A stretch of DNA of 64,000 nucleotides. Source: Stomorhina lunata. Lineage: Eukaryota; Arthropoda; Insecta; Diptera; Rhiniidae. The notes under the pieces were generated by a model, which was given only the letters and a program-made list of their open reading frames with translations, did not search any database and had not been told where the DNA came from. Below, one piece after another: positions 11,603 to 20,689 of the stretch (position 1 is the stretch's first letter; the number at the start of each line of letters is the position of its first letter). Location of the stretch: NCBI GenBank assembly GCA_933228675.1, contig OW121740.1, positions 57,227,000-57,290,999 of the forward strand, written 5' to 3'. The position numbers and the translations under genes are program-made.

Positions 11603-11929
11603 ATATCGTCGTTGAAAATCCAAAACTGCGTATCATCAAAAAAATCAAAATCGAGTTTTTGATTGATTATGATTCGTAAAGTTGTCTTATATGTCTCTAC
11701 CAATTTTTAGATTTTTACGACCAAAAACGGTTTTATATTAATAATTCAAAATTGCGTATCAACATGTGCACTATTTTCAAAATTCAAATATGCGTATCAT
11801 CAAACTTGGGGTAAGATATAAAAATAAAATATTTGAATTTAAAAAAAAATATATATATTTGAATTTTTGCTTTTCCTGTAAAATTTGAAAAAGTGTTGTT
11901 ACGCAGTTTTGGATTTTCAACGACGATAT
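11603..11929. mobile_element. MITE with perfect 27-30 bp TIRs
   Basis: The left arm from ATATCGTCGTTGAAAATCCA to AAAACTGCGTA (11603-11632) is exactly repeated in inverse at 11900-11929. The 327-bp element is AT-rich and non-coding, with three internal copies of TGCGTATCA. It is nested inside the 11220-12455 element. The target duplication is unclear (ATA/TAT context). Confidence 0.75.
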
Positions 11930-12054
11930 GTTTCTTAAGAAATTTTTTAAATAACTAAAAACACTAAAAATACTTTTTACCCAAAAAACGTGGAAAATGG
12001 TTTATTTTTTTCAATATTAACTTAAAGCACTTATGACTTTTTGCATAGTAAAGC

Positions 12055-12118
12055 AAAATTCTAAATATTTTACGAGCAGAGGTGTATTAACCTCTGCTCG
12101 TAAAATATTTAGAATTTT
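12055..12118. repeat. perfect 28-bp hairpin
   Basis: Arms 12055-12082 and 12091-12118 are exact reverse complements around an 8-nt loop (TGTATTAA). The arm begins AAAATTCTAAATATTTTACG and ends GAGCAGAGG. The homologous copy near 53540-53580 lacks this palindrome, so it arose in this copy. Confidence 0.9.
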
Positions 12119-12455
12119 GTTATTTTTTTAGAAAACTTTAAATCAAGAAAATCGGTTTATCAGATATTAGTAAAAAATCGGTACAGAATGGGACAAAAAT
12201 TAAAAATTTTATTTTTTTAAGTCGAATATCTTTAAAACCTTAAGAGATAGCATAGGCATATATATGTAGAACTTGACCTATATATTCGTTATATAGTATG
12301 ATTTTCTAATTCGGTTGGGAAATGACATTTATATATCGTTTTAAGTAATTTATGAGTCCGAGGTGCCCTACTTTGGGGGAAGATTTTGCCGCCCTAATAC
12401 TGGGCTTTTCAGGTTCAAAACTTAAGCTCCCCAGCACTTCTGCTATATCCACATA

Positions 12456-13940
12456 CATTTTTTTCAAATCCGCCCAACGGCTTAGAAGCAGCTCCGCATC
12501 AATTGATCTTCTCCACGTTCTAGCATGTGCACCCATACGACGGCCTCTTCTTTGTGGATTCCAACGAAGCGCTTGTCGAGCATTGTTGGTATTTGGCCTT
12601 CTAAGTATGTGGGCAATCCGATGCCATTTCTGTTGACATACTTCTATAGAAGCAGGGATTTGATTAGTTGCGTTAAGTAGATCTTCATGTCTTATGCGGT
12701 TCCGCCACTACATATTAAGCATTTGTTTGTAAAGACTGGCAAGTGCCTATCGATGGCATTTGACAGGATGGACTTGACATTTGAGTTATATATTTATAAC
12801 TTGACTGTTGCTGATATTTGCCTAGATTTTCAAATAGCTCGGAGGATCCCGAATGCAGATTTTGCCTTGTTAATACGTAATTCAATATCCTCATCGGCGC
12901 CACCTTTTGGAGATACCAAACTTGCGAGGTAATTAAGGGTACCTTCATATCCAATAACCTCGTTATCCAGATTGATGTGTGTTGACGGATTCGCTCTATA
13001 GCCTCCAGGCATAATCTTTGTATTGGAAATATTGATATCCAGTTCAGCTGCCCGAGATTCAACAGTGATAGCGTTAGTATTTTCTTGTAGGTGTCCTAAG
13101 CTTTGGCTTAGAAGACATATGTCATCAGCATATTCCAAGTCCTCGAGTTGTTTAAAGGATGTCCGTTGGATACCGAGGCAAGGATAAAAAGTGTAGGTAA
13201 CAAGATACATCCTTGCCGTACTCCAGTGGTGACTTCGAACTAATTTGACAATTTACCCTTGTTTAGGATTCGACATTTGAAATCCACGTATATTGCCCGA
13301 TTTAAGTTCAGAATTTTCGTTGGCATGTTACGATTTTCTAAAATTCTCCATACATAGCTTTTGTTCACACTGTCAAGCCTTTATACAGTCGATAAACGAT
13401 GGGTAAACGGGGGTGCGGGATTCAAAACATTGCTCTAGTACTATTCATACTGTGTTGATTAGATCAATACAAGAACGGTTCTCTCTGAACAAAAACTGAT
13501 TTTAGCGTCGTTACAATTGATTCTGATTTAATTTACTTATCACCAATCTGACATCTCAGAAGACTTTGAATTATGTGTAAAAGAAACTGCGTCGGATATT
13601 CTATTCAAAATTACTCGACTCAGTGTCTTGCTCACAATTAGAAAAAGTGTTATACCCCTGTAGTTTTTTTTTTTTTGCAGTCTTTTTGGTATTTTGACTA
13701 GTATATTTTCATTCCAGGAGTTTAGCTGAGCTTCTTCTTCTTCCCATATTTTACATACCAATGGGTGCCATAGTCTAGCTAATTCTTCGACATCACATAA
13801 AAGCGAAAAAGAGATATTGCCATTACACGGGGACTTGTTGCGTTTAAGGCTTTTAATGGCGTTCTTCACTTCTTGTATTGTTAGGGGATTATCTGAAACG
13901 TCAATGAATATACTGTCGTGGTTGGTTTCATTATACATTT
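12456..13940 (-). pseudogene. LINE family A reverse transcriptase, decayed
   Basis: Reverse-strand non-LTR retrotransposon ORF2. Order from 13938 downward: linker and fingers (LTIQEVKNAIKSLKRNKSP, then NYRGITLFLIVSKTLSRVI); palm around 13230-13100 with the catalytic YADD in LEYADDICLLSQ; thumb with NYLASLVSPKGGADEDI and ELRINKAKSAFGILRAI; and the C-terminal end around 12530 (TWRRSIDAELL, RWADLKKM). Several frame changes and stops interrupt it. The 5' half with the endonuclease is absent. The 3' boundary coincides with the right end of the 11220-12455 TIR element. Related copies are at 43620-44765 and 61793-62060. Clade not assigned. Confidence 0.85.
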
Positions 13941-14249
13941 AAATCAGTGGTGTTAATACGATAGGGTTGTTTAGTGTCGACTTGAAGTGTTTTATCCAGC
14001 GTATTAGTTGCGAGTACCACTACTACTCAATATGGGACTGTTGATGCTATAATCTACAATAAAATTTCAGCAAATTAAATATCTCTATCCACCCCATTTT
14101 TTTGGGTGGGAAGAGATGGTAACTTTGTCCCAAGGTAATAATATATCAATCATCTACGAAAACTTATAAATATACCCATACAGGCTATAAAATTACTTCA
14201 AAAATTAAAAAAAATATCCATATAATTGCAAAACATTTTTAGAAAAAAA
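13941..14249. other. no gene recognised
   Basis: AT-rich spacer. ACCCCATTTTTTTGGGTGGG forms a small hairpin near 14092. Nothing else was recognised. Confidence 0.4.
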
Positions 14250-14575
14250 AACATAATCAGTAAATTTTACTGATTACTGGAAAAAACTTTCAGTATTCAG
14301 TAAATTTTACTGATTACTGAAAAAAAATTTCAGTATTCAGTAAATTTTACTGATTACTGAAAATAATTTCAGTAATCAGTAAATTTTACTGATTACTGAA
14401 ATTTTTCTTCAGTAATCAGTAAAATTTACTGAATACTGAAAAAAGTTTTCAGTATTCAGTAAAATTTACTGAATACTGATTTATTTTTTCAGTAATCAGT
14501 AAAATTTACTGAATACTGATTTTTTGTTTCAGTAATCAGTAAACATTTACTGATTACTGAAACGCTTACTGCAGT
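14250..14575. repeat. 40-bp palindromic tandem array, 8 units
   Basis: CAGTAAA(A)TTT(T)ACTG recurs at 14258, 14298, 14338, 14377, 14417, 14457, 14497 and 14537, a 39-40 bp period. Each unit is itself near-palindromic (CAGTAaTCAGTAAA / TTTACTGAtTACTG). The first four units read CAGTAAATTTTACTGATTAC. The last four mostly read CAGTAAAATTTACTGAATAC, the reverse complement. The array is thus also one large inverted repeat centred near 14397. Confidence 0.9.
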
Positions 14576-14689
14576 AAAAAAGTAATGCAGTATGCCCATG
14601 TATGTTCAAAATAGAAATAAATTCTAACATTAACCAATTTTAAGTTTTCGTATTTTTTACATATTTTCGAACCAAAAATTTTTTATACA

Positions 14690-15355
14690 AACATTTTTAA
14701 TAAAAATAATTTTCTTTTTAAAATTTTTCGATAAAAATATTTTTCTGTAAAAATTTTCGATAAAAAAAATTTGTATATCAAAAAATTTTCAAATATTCTA
14801 TAGAAAAATTTTTGATAAACAATTTTTTATAACAACAATTTTTGATAAAAAAATTTTCTATAGAAAAATTTTTTATAAAAAAATATGTTTAAAAAATAAA
14901 TATCATTAAAAATGATAAAAAAAAATTCTATATAAAAAATTTTGATAAAAAAATTTTTGATAAAAAATTTTCCATAGAAAAATTTTTGATAAAAAAATTT
15001 TCTATAGAAAATTTTTTTTTATTTTTATAAAAAAAATATGTTAAAAAAATAAATATAGAAAATAAATATAGAAAATTTTTTGAAAAAAATATAGAAAAAA
15101 TTTTTGATAAAAAAATTATAGAAAAATTTTTGATAAACAAATTTTCTATAGAAAAATTGTTGATAAACAAATTTTTTATAGAAAAATTTTTGATAAACAA
15201 ATTTTCCATAGAAAAAGTTTTGATAAAAAAAAATTTTGATAAAATAGAAAATTTTTTGATAACAAAATTTTTGATAAACAAATTTTCTATAGAAAAATTT
15301 TTAATTAACAAATATTCTATACACAAATTTTTGATAAAAATATTTTTAAAAAATG
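14690..15355. repeat. degenerate 30-31 bp AT satellite
   Basis: Loose repeats of CTATAGAAAAATTTTTGATA with AAA(C)AAATTTT linkers, clearly related to the 31-bp satellite at 20690-26255 but much more diverged. Long open frames on both strands here arise from the repeat and are not genes. The 14592-14690 linker (AATAAATTCTAACATTAACC) resembles 28085-28110, which also lies next to 31-bp remnants. Confidence 0.8.
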
Positions 15356-15605
15356 GAGTAGAAAACTTTTTCTTTTTAAAACGTGAGAACTACACATTGA
15401 AAAAATTACATAATTTAGTTAAAAGTATAAAAAAACGGGAACTCTGTCGACTATTTTTTTGTTCAGTTCTCTTTGCGCCGACTCGAGCTTATAATGTAGT
15501 CTGTTACCTTGAAGTATACAGATCGATCTGAATCCTTTAATGATGTTCGTCTGTAAATCTAATGATTAAGGTACATACATTTAGCATAGGTTTTGCTTCG
15601 CTATA
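15356..15605. other. short spacer
   Basis: No gene or repeat recognised. Confidence 0.4.
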
Positions 15606-15607
15606 TA

Positions 15608-16894
15608 TCGGGTGGTTAAATTTCAAGGGCCGATGTTGATTTTGAATAAAACACAAACTATTTGGGAAATTATTGTAATTTTATTTTATTATAATATATT
15701 GGTATTACTCAATTATGTATGGCACAAAATATCGGCCAAATGGGCACCGCGACCACAGCGGCACACCTCCATCCGATGGTCCAAATTTTTGATGGCCCTG
15801 AGGCATAATGTGCCGAATTATCTCATCCTTTAGCTCTTGAATTGTTGCTGGCTTATTGACGTATACCTTTTCTTTCAAATAACCCTAAAGAAATAAGTCC
15901 AACGGTGTCAAATCACATGATCTTGGCGGCCAATTGACATCGCCATTACTTGAGATAACACGGCCATTGAATTTGTTGCTCAAAAGAGCCACTGTTTCGT
16001 TAGCTGTGTGGCAAGTGGCACCGTCCTGCTGAAACCACATATCGTCCACATCCATATCTTCCAATTCGGGCCATAAAAAGTTCGTTATCATCTCACGATA
16101 GCGAACACCATTCACAGTAACTGCCTGACCGGCCTCATTTTGGAAAAAAAAATACGGCCCGATGATGCTGCCAGCCCATAAACCGCACCAAACAGTCACT
16201 CTTTGTGGGTGCATTGGTTTTTCGACAATCACTCTTGGATTCTCATTCGCCCAAATGCGGCAATTCTGTTTATTGACGAATCCACTGGAGTGAAAATGTG
16301 CCTCATCACTGAAGATGATTTTCTTCGAAAATTGATCATCCACTGTTGCCATTTCTTGTAACCATTATGCTCATTCACGACGTTTGGGATGGTCAAGAGG
16401 CTTTAGTTCTTGAGCCAATTGCACCTTGTAAACGTATAAATGCAAGTCTTTATGCCTAATGTTCATCAACGACGAGCGTGAGAGGTGCAATTGTTGGGCA
16501 CGACGACGAGTTGAGGTGGACGGCTCTTCAGCCGCACTATCGCGAACAGCAGCAATATTTTCTGCAGTACGAGCTGTACGTGCATGCACTGGTTTTCTCA
16601 CATCTTCTACAGACCCGGTTTCCTCGAATTTTTCCACGAGTTTTGCGATTGTACGCACATTTAGACGATCAAATTGACCAAAAAAAATCACGAAGTGCAC
16701 GATATGCATTTTGATTTGAACGCCCATTTTCATAATAAGTCTGGATAACTTTAACACGTTGTTGGATTGTGTATCTCTCCATGGTTCAAATTGAATAAGT
16801 CTGAACTAGAAAAATGTCAAATAAAATTCGGAAAAAAACTTGGCGTTTAGGTATGGTTCACATTCAACATCGGCCCTTACAATTTAGCCACCTT
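15608..16894 (-). mobile_element. DD41D mariner-like element, copy 2
   Basis: Bounded by TA. The left end TCGGGTGGTTAAATTTCAAG and the right end TTGTAAGGGC (inverse strand) form a TIR of about 30 bp that includes GGGCCGATGTTGA. The family matches copy 4 at 56408-57713 and is distinct in its ends from copies 1 and 3. 1287 bp, the size of a complete element. Confidence 0.9.
15713..16782 (-). pseudogene. broken DD41D transposase
   Basis: Starts at ATG 16782 (MERYTIQQRVKVIQTYYENG) and ends ADILCHT. The paired helix-turn-helix region precedes FSDEAHF, then WFQQDGATCHTA and NWPPRSCDLTPLD; 41 residues separate the last two aspartates (DD41D). Lesions against copy 4: an extra T in the run encoding RDFF (near 16685) shifts the frame; two stops fall in the REWAEWWQEM segment near 16370; a Trp-to-stop change follows PLDLFL (near 15885); and part of the C-terminal segment before HQKFGPSD is missing. 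Not functional. Confidence 0.9.
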
Positions 16895-17559
16895 TAGATA
16901 TAAATTGGACATCCACTAATATAATTGTATTTAATTAACAGCCTATCCCACGATATCGAACGTTTTCAATTGTTCGCATTCTTAACGAAAAACAGCTGAT
17001 TCGCGTCCCACTAAAAGTTTTCAGTACGACAAGTCGAACGAAAATGAATGCGAACGACAACACTTTAATATAAAATTGCGTCCCACTATATCATTTATCT
17101 TCCAGCTGCACGAAAACATATGTCAAAATCACTCACACATGTTTTAGCATTCGTTTTCATCAAAAAAGCGTAAAAAACTTTATTATTTAAAAAAAAAAAA
17201 AATTATTTATTTTATTGAAAAAAAAATGTTAATACATCCCAGCAAAACTTTGGTAATGGCAAGTACTCTGATAACTGGTTACCTTGTAACGACTACAACA
17301 TACCATCCGAATAAATAATAAGTTATTACAGAAGTACTTATTTGTAATTAAGATGGTAATTTAAACTGAATGGCCCCGGTTCAAATCCCACCAAGGGCAA
17401 CAATTTTTTTTAGTTTTTTTTTTTTATTAAAAGAGTCTTTTTAAATGATTTTTGAATTTTAAGAACTTAAATATTATCTTCTGTAAAAAAAATTTGTAAA
17501 ACTAACTCACGTTAATGAAAAAATACCATCATGAGTTAATTTTGATTATCTAGGGGATG

Positions 17560-17672
17560 TTGAATACCAAACACGATTCTAATTGGTCTTAACTTGGTAA
17601 GCCCAACTTATCTGGGTCATCCTTCATCTCAACTGTGGACACACACCTCCTCATGGTATCACCCGGGGAGCT
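17560..17672 (-). repeat. short dispersed repeat (ACCACGAGGAGG family)
   Basis: Inverse copy of the repeat at 690-790 and 53305-53425 (ATACCATGAGGAGG, TGTCCACAG, TTACCAAGTTAAG, TTGGTATTCAACATCCCC on the reverse strand). Confidence 0.6.
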
Positions 17673-17749
17673 AGTTTAACACCCATTAATATTGTGAGTT
17701 AACATGTTCCGAGAGTTGTCCCATAAGCTCGATAAAAATGGGTTAGGAT

Positions 17750-17995
17750 TACGGGCTAGTAACCCTCTCTTGAAAAAAAATACAATGAAGAGTATAAAAT
17801 TAGAATTGAAACGTCCCACTACCTAATGTTAGAGGAGGATGTCCGAAACTTCGATAGAAAGACCAAGTAGAGGAACATTTTTCAAAGCTTGGCCTATAAA
17901 ATTGGAGAATATTCGCACAAGATCGAAAACCATGGAATTCTAAAATACGCTCGGACTTTGACCTTAACAGGTTGTAACATTTAAGTAAGTAAGAG
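17750..17995 (+). mobile_element. LINE family B 3' end
   Basis: GAGGAGGATGTCCGAAACTT, then AAGACCAAGTAGAGG and TTGGAGAATATTCGCAC, ending TTGACCTTAACAGG and CATTTAAGTAAGTAA. It aligns with 29741-29972 and, inverted, with 39080 and 52330. The coding part corresponds to the RRRGPPKLR / KDQLE C-terminal segment of the ORF. Confidence 0.75.
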
Positions 17996-18227
17996 GCAAT
18001 CTTATGTAATAAAAACTTATACAAAAAAGAAGATTTAAATTGTTTAAGTTTTAAAATAATTTTAAAAAAGTTTTAAAATAATTACAAAAAATCGTATAAA
18101 AATGTTTTTCCAAAAATTACAACAAAGCAAAAAAAAGCAGGGAAAAAAAACAATGTTATTTTCACATGATTTTGGATCTAAAAATAAAAATTGTTTATAT
18201 TAATTATAATCTGCTAAGTTTTCAACA

Positions 18228-18300
18228 TATGAAGTAGCTCAGTGGAAGAGTCTCTGCCTATCAGTCGGTGGGTCTGGGTTCGAGCCCTCATGGGATCATA
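18228..18300 (+). mobile_element. tRNA-derived SINE head
   Basis: GTAGCTCAGTGGAAGAGTCT matches a tRNA D-arm and A box, and GGGTTCGAGCCC (about 18277) a B box at tRNA spacing. Poly-A/T-rich sequence follows, then the shared CTCATTATTTGGTAATG tail at 18510. The acceptor stem does not close convincingly, so a SINE is more likely than a tRNA gene. Confidence 0.5.
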
Positions 18301-18884
18301 AAAAAAATGTTGTATTTCTTTAAAAAATATATGTTTTTAATAAAACAACAACAAAAAAGTTGTTGCTGTTGTTGTTGCTTTCAAATTGCTTACCCAAGTC
18401 ATTACTTTTCTGCAATTGGTAAGTACTTGCCTCCAATGACATCCCCATGTTAATGTAATGACTTAAACAGCGAATGAGTAAGTAGTTCGTGTTCAATAGT
18501 TTAACTGTTTAACTCATTATTTGGTAATGAAAAGTTTTACTGGGATAATTTTAACATTTTCCACAAGAATAGGCTTCAGAGATTCGTACAAATTGTATTA
18601 AAAAATATTTTGGAAAAATTGTATTTAACTTAAATGCACAATGTTGTATATTAATAGTCAAAATTACAAATTTCAGCGGTTTTTTTTCTTAAATTGTTGA
18701 TAAATTTGTCGAACTGTCGATTGGGCAACATTGAAATTTGACAATTTTCAAACATCTTACGTTTCAAAACGTAAAGCCAGAAGAACGATAAGTCGAAAGA
18801 TAGTGGGACGCTTATTCGAACGAAAATGAGTGACTTACTTTCGTTTGCATAATCTTTCGTTCGACATCGTGGGACTGGCTGTAA

Positions 18885-20414
18885 GTAAATCATAGCATAC
18901 CTCTCTTATAAGGCTAATTCTCAAAAGTTTATTAAGATAATAAAATTTTGCAAAGATAAGTTCTGAGAAAATATAAATTGGAAATTTCCAGACTCGGTAG
19001 AGAAAATAATAGGAAATATTGTTATTGTCTGTCTTTACTAAAATTTTGTTGCCCCATTGTGAAATATTGGCAACAAATTTTCAAAATCTTGTTGTAAATG
19101 AAATGTATCTATTAGTATGCAATTTTATTGTTTTGAATAAAAAAACTGCTGCAACAACTGCTGCTGTTGTTGCAACACATGCATATATATTACGACGAAG
19201 GTGTTGCTGGTAACTGTTTGTTGTGTTGCATTCAACATGTTGAACGCATTTACTAAGTAGTTAGTGTCTTAAATTTGTTGTTTACTTGTTTTTTTATATA
19301 GATTTTGTGTTTTAGCTGAGATTTTTAATGGGCGATAACCCCCAAGTGGCGTTTATTAATTGCTAATTATGTTCAATGTTGGATATCTCCAGTTAACGTA
19401 TAATAAATTCAAAGTAACTCTAAAACATAATGATTTACATGTTTAATCGTGTTGATATTATTAGTGTTATTTTATTATTTCCTAATAACCAAGACAAAGT
19501 AATAAGGCAAAGATGTTAAGATATTAACTGTTTCGAAATGTTAGCTTTGTAAATTTCTATGAACTTCATTAAATAAATTCTTTTAAAATAAGGACTTAAA
19601 GCGTGGTATTTAGGCGAACAAATAGTAATAATTCTGGGCTCAATGACTAATAAAAAAATCCAATTTCATTCACCACCTCGAAGTTTGCCTTTGCTGCTAT
19701 ATAGTGCCGTAGCTGCACTGAATTGTTTTCAGAGCACAAAAGCGTTCTTCATAAATTGTTGGCATGTGTCAGACGATCTTTTAACGTATGTGTCTCTGTT
19801 ACTTTCCATATCTGTCTATTTTGTTTGTCTATCTTGTCTACCGTCTTAACACTTTGTCTTTTCTTTTCTTCGTCTACTTTTCTGGCGCATTCTCTTGGTC
19901 ACCATCGAAATGAAATGATGGTGTCCAAGTGTCTTTAACAAAAGGAACATATTAAACATTATAGTTTTCTTTTATAGTTCATTGAGTTTTTTTCTCTGGG
20001 CTTTTTTTAGTATTACGAGGGTACTCTTTTAAGTTTCGAGTTTAGACAACACCAGTACTACCATCTATTGACATTATACATGTTATGACTTTCAAAAGTT
20101 ATCTCTATTATTTTCCTGAAAAATGTATGTCGGTCATTAAATGGTAATACTCGTATATCGGCAACATTTAACAACTTTTGAAGTGAATTAAATTAACAGC
20201 ACTCCTTCAATGAGCACAATTAAAATTTTGGGGATTAAGCGCCATCACCTACTACTAAATGCAAAATGTACTTTGTTTTTAATCGATTAGGACGAACAGA
20301 GATTGTCAGAGTGATTATGAGTCGATCGCTACCTCAACAAATTTTATCTTTGTGTACAAATGCAATATGCGCTTTCGTGGGTCTTGATCTTAATGGAAAA
20401 TTACACGGTGTTGC
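18885..20414. other. apparently unique non-coding DNA
   Basis: No coding exon recognised. A short GCTGCTGTTGTTGC-type run lies near 19150-19180, and T/C-rich sequence at 19840-19890 gives chance open frames. No dispersed repeat noted. Confidence 0.45.
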
Positions 20415-20660
20415 AAATTAGCGTTAAAGGCAGGCGTGGGCAGCCCATACTACCAGAAGCCAGTGGCTTTTGGATTTTTCTTAAATTTCACGATCATTAA
20501 TGAAACTCGTGAAAATGAGTAATAAAAGCATAAATTTGAGATTTGAATGTTAGCAAAGTCGGTTGGTGCCGCTTTGATAAAGAAAATACAAAAACAAAAT
20601 ATACAAGAAACAAAATCAAAATCCAATTTATAGCAACAAAATATACGGTTTATGAGAACA
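20415..20660 (+). repeat. core module preceding the 31-bp satellite
   Basis: GTGGGCAGCCCATACTACCA, GTTGGTGCCGCTTTGATAAA and CAAAATCCAATTTATAGCAA recur in order at 27722-27935 (GTAGGCAGCCTATACCACCA, GTTGGTGCCACTTTGTTAAA and the same third block). In both places the core leads into a tandem array: 31 bp here, 21 bp there. This suggests one modular repeat family carrying variable minisatellites. Confidence 0.7.
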
Positions 20661-20689
20661 AAGAAAAATAAAAAAAAAAATAATATTAA

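Larger units (their letters stand above)
11220..12455. mobile_element. TIR element with ~100-bp terminal repeats
   Basis: The left end TATGTGGATATAGCAGAAGT, continuing through AACTTAAGTTTTGAACCTGA to CCAAAGTAGGGCAC, is repeated in inverted order at the right end (about 12360-12455) with few mismatches. The right ~530 bp also occur without the left arm at 53440-53915. The right end abuts LINE family A exactly after codons reading RWADLKKM, as if inserted into that LINE. No transposase is seen. A MITE (11603-11929) and a hairpin (12055-12118) sit inside it. Confidence 0.7.
17237..18544. mobile_element. nested TIR element (CCCAGCAAAACTT ends)
   Basis: CCCAGCAAAACTTTGGTAAT at the left is inverse to TTGGTAATGAAAAGTTTTAC then TGGG at the right. 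AAGTACT/AGTACTTGCC subterminal words are also inverted. A single-ended relative lies at about 1510-1536. Non-coding. It may instead be two inverted SINE copies sharing this tail, since tRNA-like heads adjoin the tail here and near 1.4 kb. Confidence 0.45.
16938..18884. mobile_element. composite TIR element (ACAGCC...TCCCACGAT ends)
   Basis: Left ACAGCCTATCCCACGATATC then GAACG, and right CGTTCGACATCGTGGGACTG then GCTGT, are inverted repeats. Subterminal TCGAACGAAAATGA and GTCCCAC motifs recur on both sides. The CAGCC start is hAT-like, but flanking 8-mers match only in part, so superfamily is uncertain. The interior contains a second TIR pair, a LINE tail, the ACCACGAGGAGG repeat and tRNA-like sequence, and so has been used as a landing site. 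No transposase seen. Confidence 0.55.

Noticed and set aside
12352..12932. Forward-strand open frames over the LINE
   Set aside because: They are antisense to LINE family A coding sequence and to the TIR element end.
14928..15531. Open frames of over 130 codons on both strands
   Set aside because: The predicted proteins are loose repeats of the decayed 31-bp satellite (FSIENLFIKN-like), so they are translation of a repeat.
18228..18300. Functional tRNA gene
   Set aside because: A and B boxes are good but the acceptor arms do not pair convincingly. The related heads near 1.4 kb and a shared tail indicate a SINE.
16938..18884. Definite hAT assignment
   Set aside because: The ends start CAGCC, but the flanking 8-mers match at only about five positions, so I left the superfamily open.
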